Positions 14,053 to 15,911 of a stretch of 15,911 bases of DNA are shown piece by piece. The translations under genes and the position numbers were made by a program. The notes beneath the pieces are model-generated. The model was not told the origin of the DNA. It did not search any database and saw only the letters and a program-made list of their open reading frames with translations. The stretch is from JAWLBR01 sp041687495 (GTDB lineage Bacteria; Bacillota; Limnochordia; DTU087; JAAYGB01), in contig JAWLBR010000074.1 of assembly GCA_041687495.1 (NCBI GenBank), forward strand, positions 1 to 15,911, read 5' to 3'. Numbering within the stretch: position 1 is the first letter of the stretch; every line of letters starts with the position of its first letter.

Positions 14053-15363
14053 CTAATCCATGCTGCACAGGGCAGGCTCTCTTCCTAGAAAACACCACTC
14101 CAAAGCGTCTTTCTTGCCTGAGTGCAATCGTTCGAGAGTAACATCTTTCGGGGTGATTCCACGGGCGGCCAGTTCAGCAACGGGCTCTAGATACTCGCTC
14201 TCAGCGTCGGAAAGGCCCCGCAGTGCCCACCGCACATTCTCTTGGAATCGCTCTAGAACAGTGGCGCCGTGAAATGAAGTATGAATACCATCCTTGGTAA
14301 TTCCAACTTTCAGGGCCTCAATCTGCTCACCTGTGTAACCCAATGCTTCATCATAGAGCTTCTGTAGATTGTCTGGGTTGTACAGAAGACCCTTCCAAAA
14401 AGCTGCATACCCGAAATTCAGGGGATATGGAAGGCTATCTCCCATGCGAATCTCTAGATACCGGCGTGTCCGAACGTCTGGAAAACACATAGACAGCAGA
14501 TAGTCCAGCTCATCACTGGTGAAGGCCTCTGGATCGAAATACGCGCTTACAGGTTGTAGCCCCCGCACAAACCTTTGCTCTCCATCCTTCTGGATAATCA
14601 TCGCCGGCGATGCGAGAACATAGTTGGCGTACTCGGCATAGGAGTAATGCTCATCAAATACTCCTGCCGGAAAGCCACAGCGGTCTGGATCGCAGCCGGC
14701 CCAGATTGTGCACCTGATTGCATGTCCACTGGTAAGCCCCCCTTCAAAAAACGGGGCATTGTCAAAGGCGGCGTAGACGATCGGAGCAAGATAGCTGATT
14801 ACCCGGCTCTTCCTGACAAAATCTGTCTCATCGGCATAGTCAAGGCTGATCTGGGTAGAAGCCGTTCCTTTCATCATGTTGTGAGCGTATCGGCCCTTGT
14901 CTGCCAAGTAGGTGTACATCCACCGATACCGCCGTTTGGGCAGCAAAGTAATCTCTGATATCGAGCTTACTGGCTGGTATCCAACGGCAGCAAGTACTTG
15001 CCCCCAATCATGCAGCCGCGGGATGATCTGATCTAGAACGTCCCAATAATTCCTCTCCATGTCCTCTAGGTTCTGCCCCGGGGCAATATTGAATTCTAGC
15101 TGTCCCCCCGGTTCGACGGACACAGAGGCCCCATCCTTCTTAGCTCCGAGAAGATGCTTGTCCTCATTAACGGGCTCCCAGCCAGCCTGGATCAGTCTCC
15201 CCAATAGGTCCTCGATCCCATGATCGCCGGCATATGGTACCGCCTTGAGGCTATCCCCATGGAGGACAAAGTGCTCAAACTCCATTCCTAGAGCGTGACT
15301 GTTTCTGGGTTTCTCACCCTCCTGGAAATGCTGCACAAAACGCCTCACCTGCACACTATCCAT
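14053..15363 (-). CDS. Glutamate-cysteine ligase, GCS2 family
   Basis: This 436-residue enzyme is of the plant/alpha-proteobacterial type (GCS2, related to EgtA), which joins glutamate to cysteine through the gamma-carboxyl using ATP. Seen: LGMEFEHFVL (25-34), the hallmark SVEPGGQLEFNIAP (82-95), PKRRYRWMYTYL (142-153), MMKGTASTQISLDY (163-176), CTIWAGCDPDRCGFP (218-232), and RRYLEIRMGDSLP further on. The ATG at 15363 is preceded by a modest GGAAGG 12 bases away. A TTG four codons upstream is an alternative start. It opens a two-gene operon with the ATP-grasp ligase. Glutamate-cysteine ligases are uncommon in Bacillota, which mostly use other thiols, so acquisition by transfer or an unusual lineage is possible. 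Its upstream neighbour is mraY, 111 bases away. Confidence 0.88.
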   Translation of the reverse strand: MDSVQVRRFVQHFQEGEKPRNSHALGMEFEHFVLHGDSLKAVPYAGDHGIEDLLGRLIQAGWEPVNEDKHLLGAKKDGASVSVEPGGQLEFNIAPGQNLEDMERNYWDVLDQIIPRLHDWGQVLAAVGYQPVSSISEITLLPKRRYRWMYTYLADKGRYAHNMMKGTASTQISLDYADETDFVRKSRVISYLAPIVYAAFDNAPFFEGGLTSGHAIRCTIWAGCDPDRCGFPAGVFDEHYSYAEYANYVLASPAMIIQKDGEQRFVRGLQPVSAYFDPEAFTSDELDYLLSMCFPDVRTRRYLEIRMGDSLPYPLNFGYAAFWKGLLYNPDNLQKLYDEALGYTGEQIEALKVGITKDGIHTSFHGATVLERFQENVRWALRGLSDAESEYLEPVAELAARGITPKDVTLERLHSGKKDALEWCFLGREPALCSMD

Positions 15364-15474
15364 GCCATATTCCAACCTTCCAGCTCAACAAGTGGCGCCG
15401 CCGGGCACTCACTTTCTTGGATTACCAACAGTATCCCTCACAGCGCCCAGTTACAGTCGATTGATAGCCCAAAA
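15364..15474. other. Short gap between mraY and the ligase gene
   Basis: No gene and no T-tract terminator is seen. GGATACTG on the minus strand (near 15430) might contain a -10 box, but no good -35 is present. Read-through from mraY into the ligase gene is possible. Confidence 0.35.
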
Positions 15475-15911
15475 CTATGGCAGGATAGACGAGACCATGG
15501 CTGCTAACCCCAAGAGAGCAAAAACAAACCCCAACAGCCAAAACCGAAACACGATCTTGGTTTCGGCCCAGCCGGATAGCTCAAAGTGGTGATGGATTGG
15601 AGCCATGCGAAAGAGGCGCTTTCCCTTGGTCGCGCGAAAGTATGTAACCTGAAACATGATGGACAGTGTCTCGATAACAAAGACACCACCGATAATCACA
15701 AAAGCAAGTTGGGTCCCGGTCAAGATGCTGAGTACCGCCAGACTTCCCCCCAAGAAGAATGCCCCTGAGTCACCCATGATAACTTGAGCTGGGTGGGAAT
15801 TAAACCAGATGAAACCCAAACAGGCACCGGCGATGGAGGCAGCAAAGACAGCTAAGTCACTTCGGCCCATCCCAACACACAGGATCGAATAAGCAACAGC
15901 AGCAATAGCTG
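15475..15911 (-). CDS. mraY: Phospho-N-acetylmuramoyl-pentapeptide transferase, 3' part
   Basis: This is the C-terminal 144 residues of MraY, the integral membrane enzyme that makes lipid I from UDP-MurNAc-pentapeptide and undecaprenyl phosphate. The frame stays open to the window edge, so the gene is cut by the edge and not broken. Diagnostic stretches are LAGAC-like IAGACLGFIWFN, AQVIMGDSGAFFLGG (with the conserved metal-site aspartate) and the active-site MAPIHHHFEL. Four hydrophobic segments are visible. In most bacteria murD follows mraY in the dcw cluster; here the next gene on the same strand encodes glutamate-cysteine ligase. I cannot see whether the other dcw genes lie upstream. Confidence 0.95.
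   Translation of the reverse strand, partial: AIAAVAYSILCVGMGRSDLAVFAASIAGACLGFIWFNSHPAQVIMGDSGAFFLGGSLAVLSILTGTQLAFVIIGGVFVIETLSIMFQVTYFRATKGKRLFRMAPIHHHFELSGWAETKIVFRFWLLGFVFALLGLAAMVSSILP

Noticed and set aside
14575..14958. 127-codon plus-strand open frame
   Set aside because: Antisense to the conserved core of the glutamate-cysteine ligase gene.

Overview
The window comes from a bacterium with mid-range GC (roughly half). It has strong AGGAGG-type ribosome binding sites, short operons and intrinsic terminators. The YmaF-type His-rich protein, the Shine-Dalgarno strength and the overall gene style point to Bacillota (Firmicutes), probably an uncultured deep branch such as Limnochordia or Clostridia. 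This placement is inference. Two hints suggest it might be diderm: a secreted solute-binding protein without a lipobox, and a short gene resembling the N-terminus of apolipoprotein N-acyltransferase. No tRNA, rRNA, CRISPR or insertion sequence was seen.

Layout, left to right. Positions 1-328 carry no gene I can support but hold a perfect 14-bp hairpin. A YmaF-like protein with six HxH motifs follows (329-829, +). Minus-strand terminators separate it from a two-gene ABC-2 exporter (ATPase 1745-2716 and permease 976-1758, both -). Across a 257-bp divergent promoter region lies an orphan family-5 solute-binding protein (2974-4878, +), closed by a bidirectional terminator. Next come an AadA-like nucleotidyltransferase and an AraC/GyrI-type regulator as a minus-strand pair (4974-6665), which looks like a drug-response unit. 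A repeat-rich divergent region separates that pair from a GNAT acetyltransferase (6957-7454, +).

Positions 7502-11307 hold a minus-strand cluster: ADP-ribosylglycohydrolase family protein, GH29 alpha-L-fucosidase, transglutaminase-like protein and a small truncated membrane protein. It is preceded by a non-coding leader that contains an intrinsic terminator and alternative pairings, so it may be an attenuator or unknown riboswitch.

The right end is a redox/thiol neighbourhood. An MsrA-MsrB fusion (11698-12654, +) converges on a translationally coupled two-gene operon: a GCS2-type glutamate-cysteine ligase (14053-15363, -) and a circularly permuted ATP-grasp ligase (12709-14040, -). The two ligases look like a complete pathway for a gamma-glutamylcysteine-derived thiol, possibly glutathione or an analogue. 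Upstream on the same strand, the 3' part of mraY (15475-15911) runs off the window. The usual murD does not follow it.
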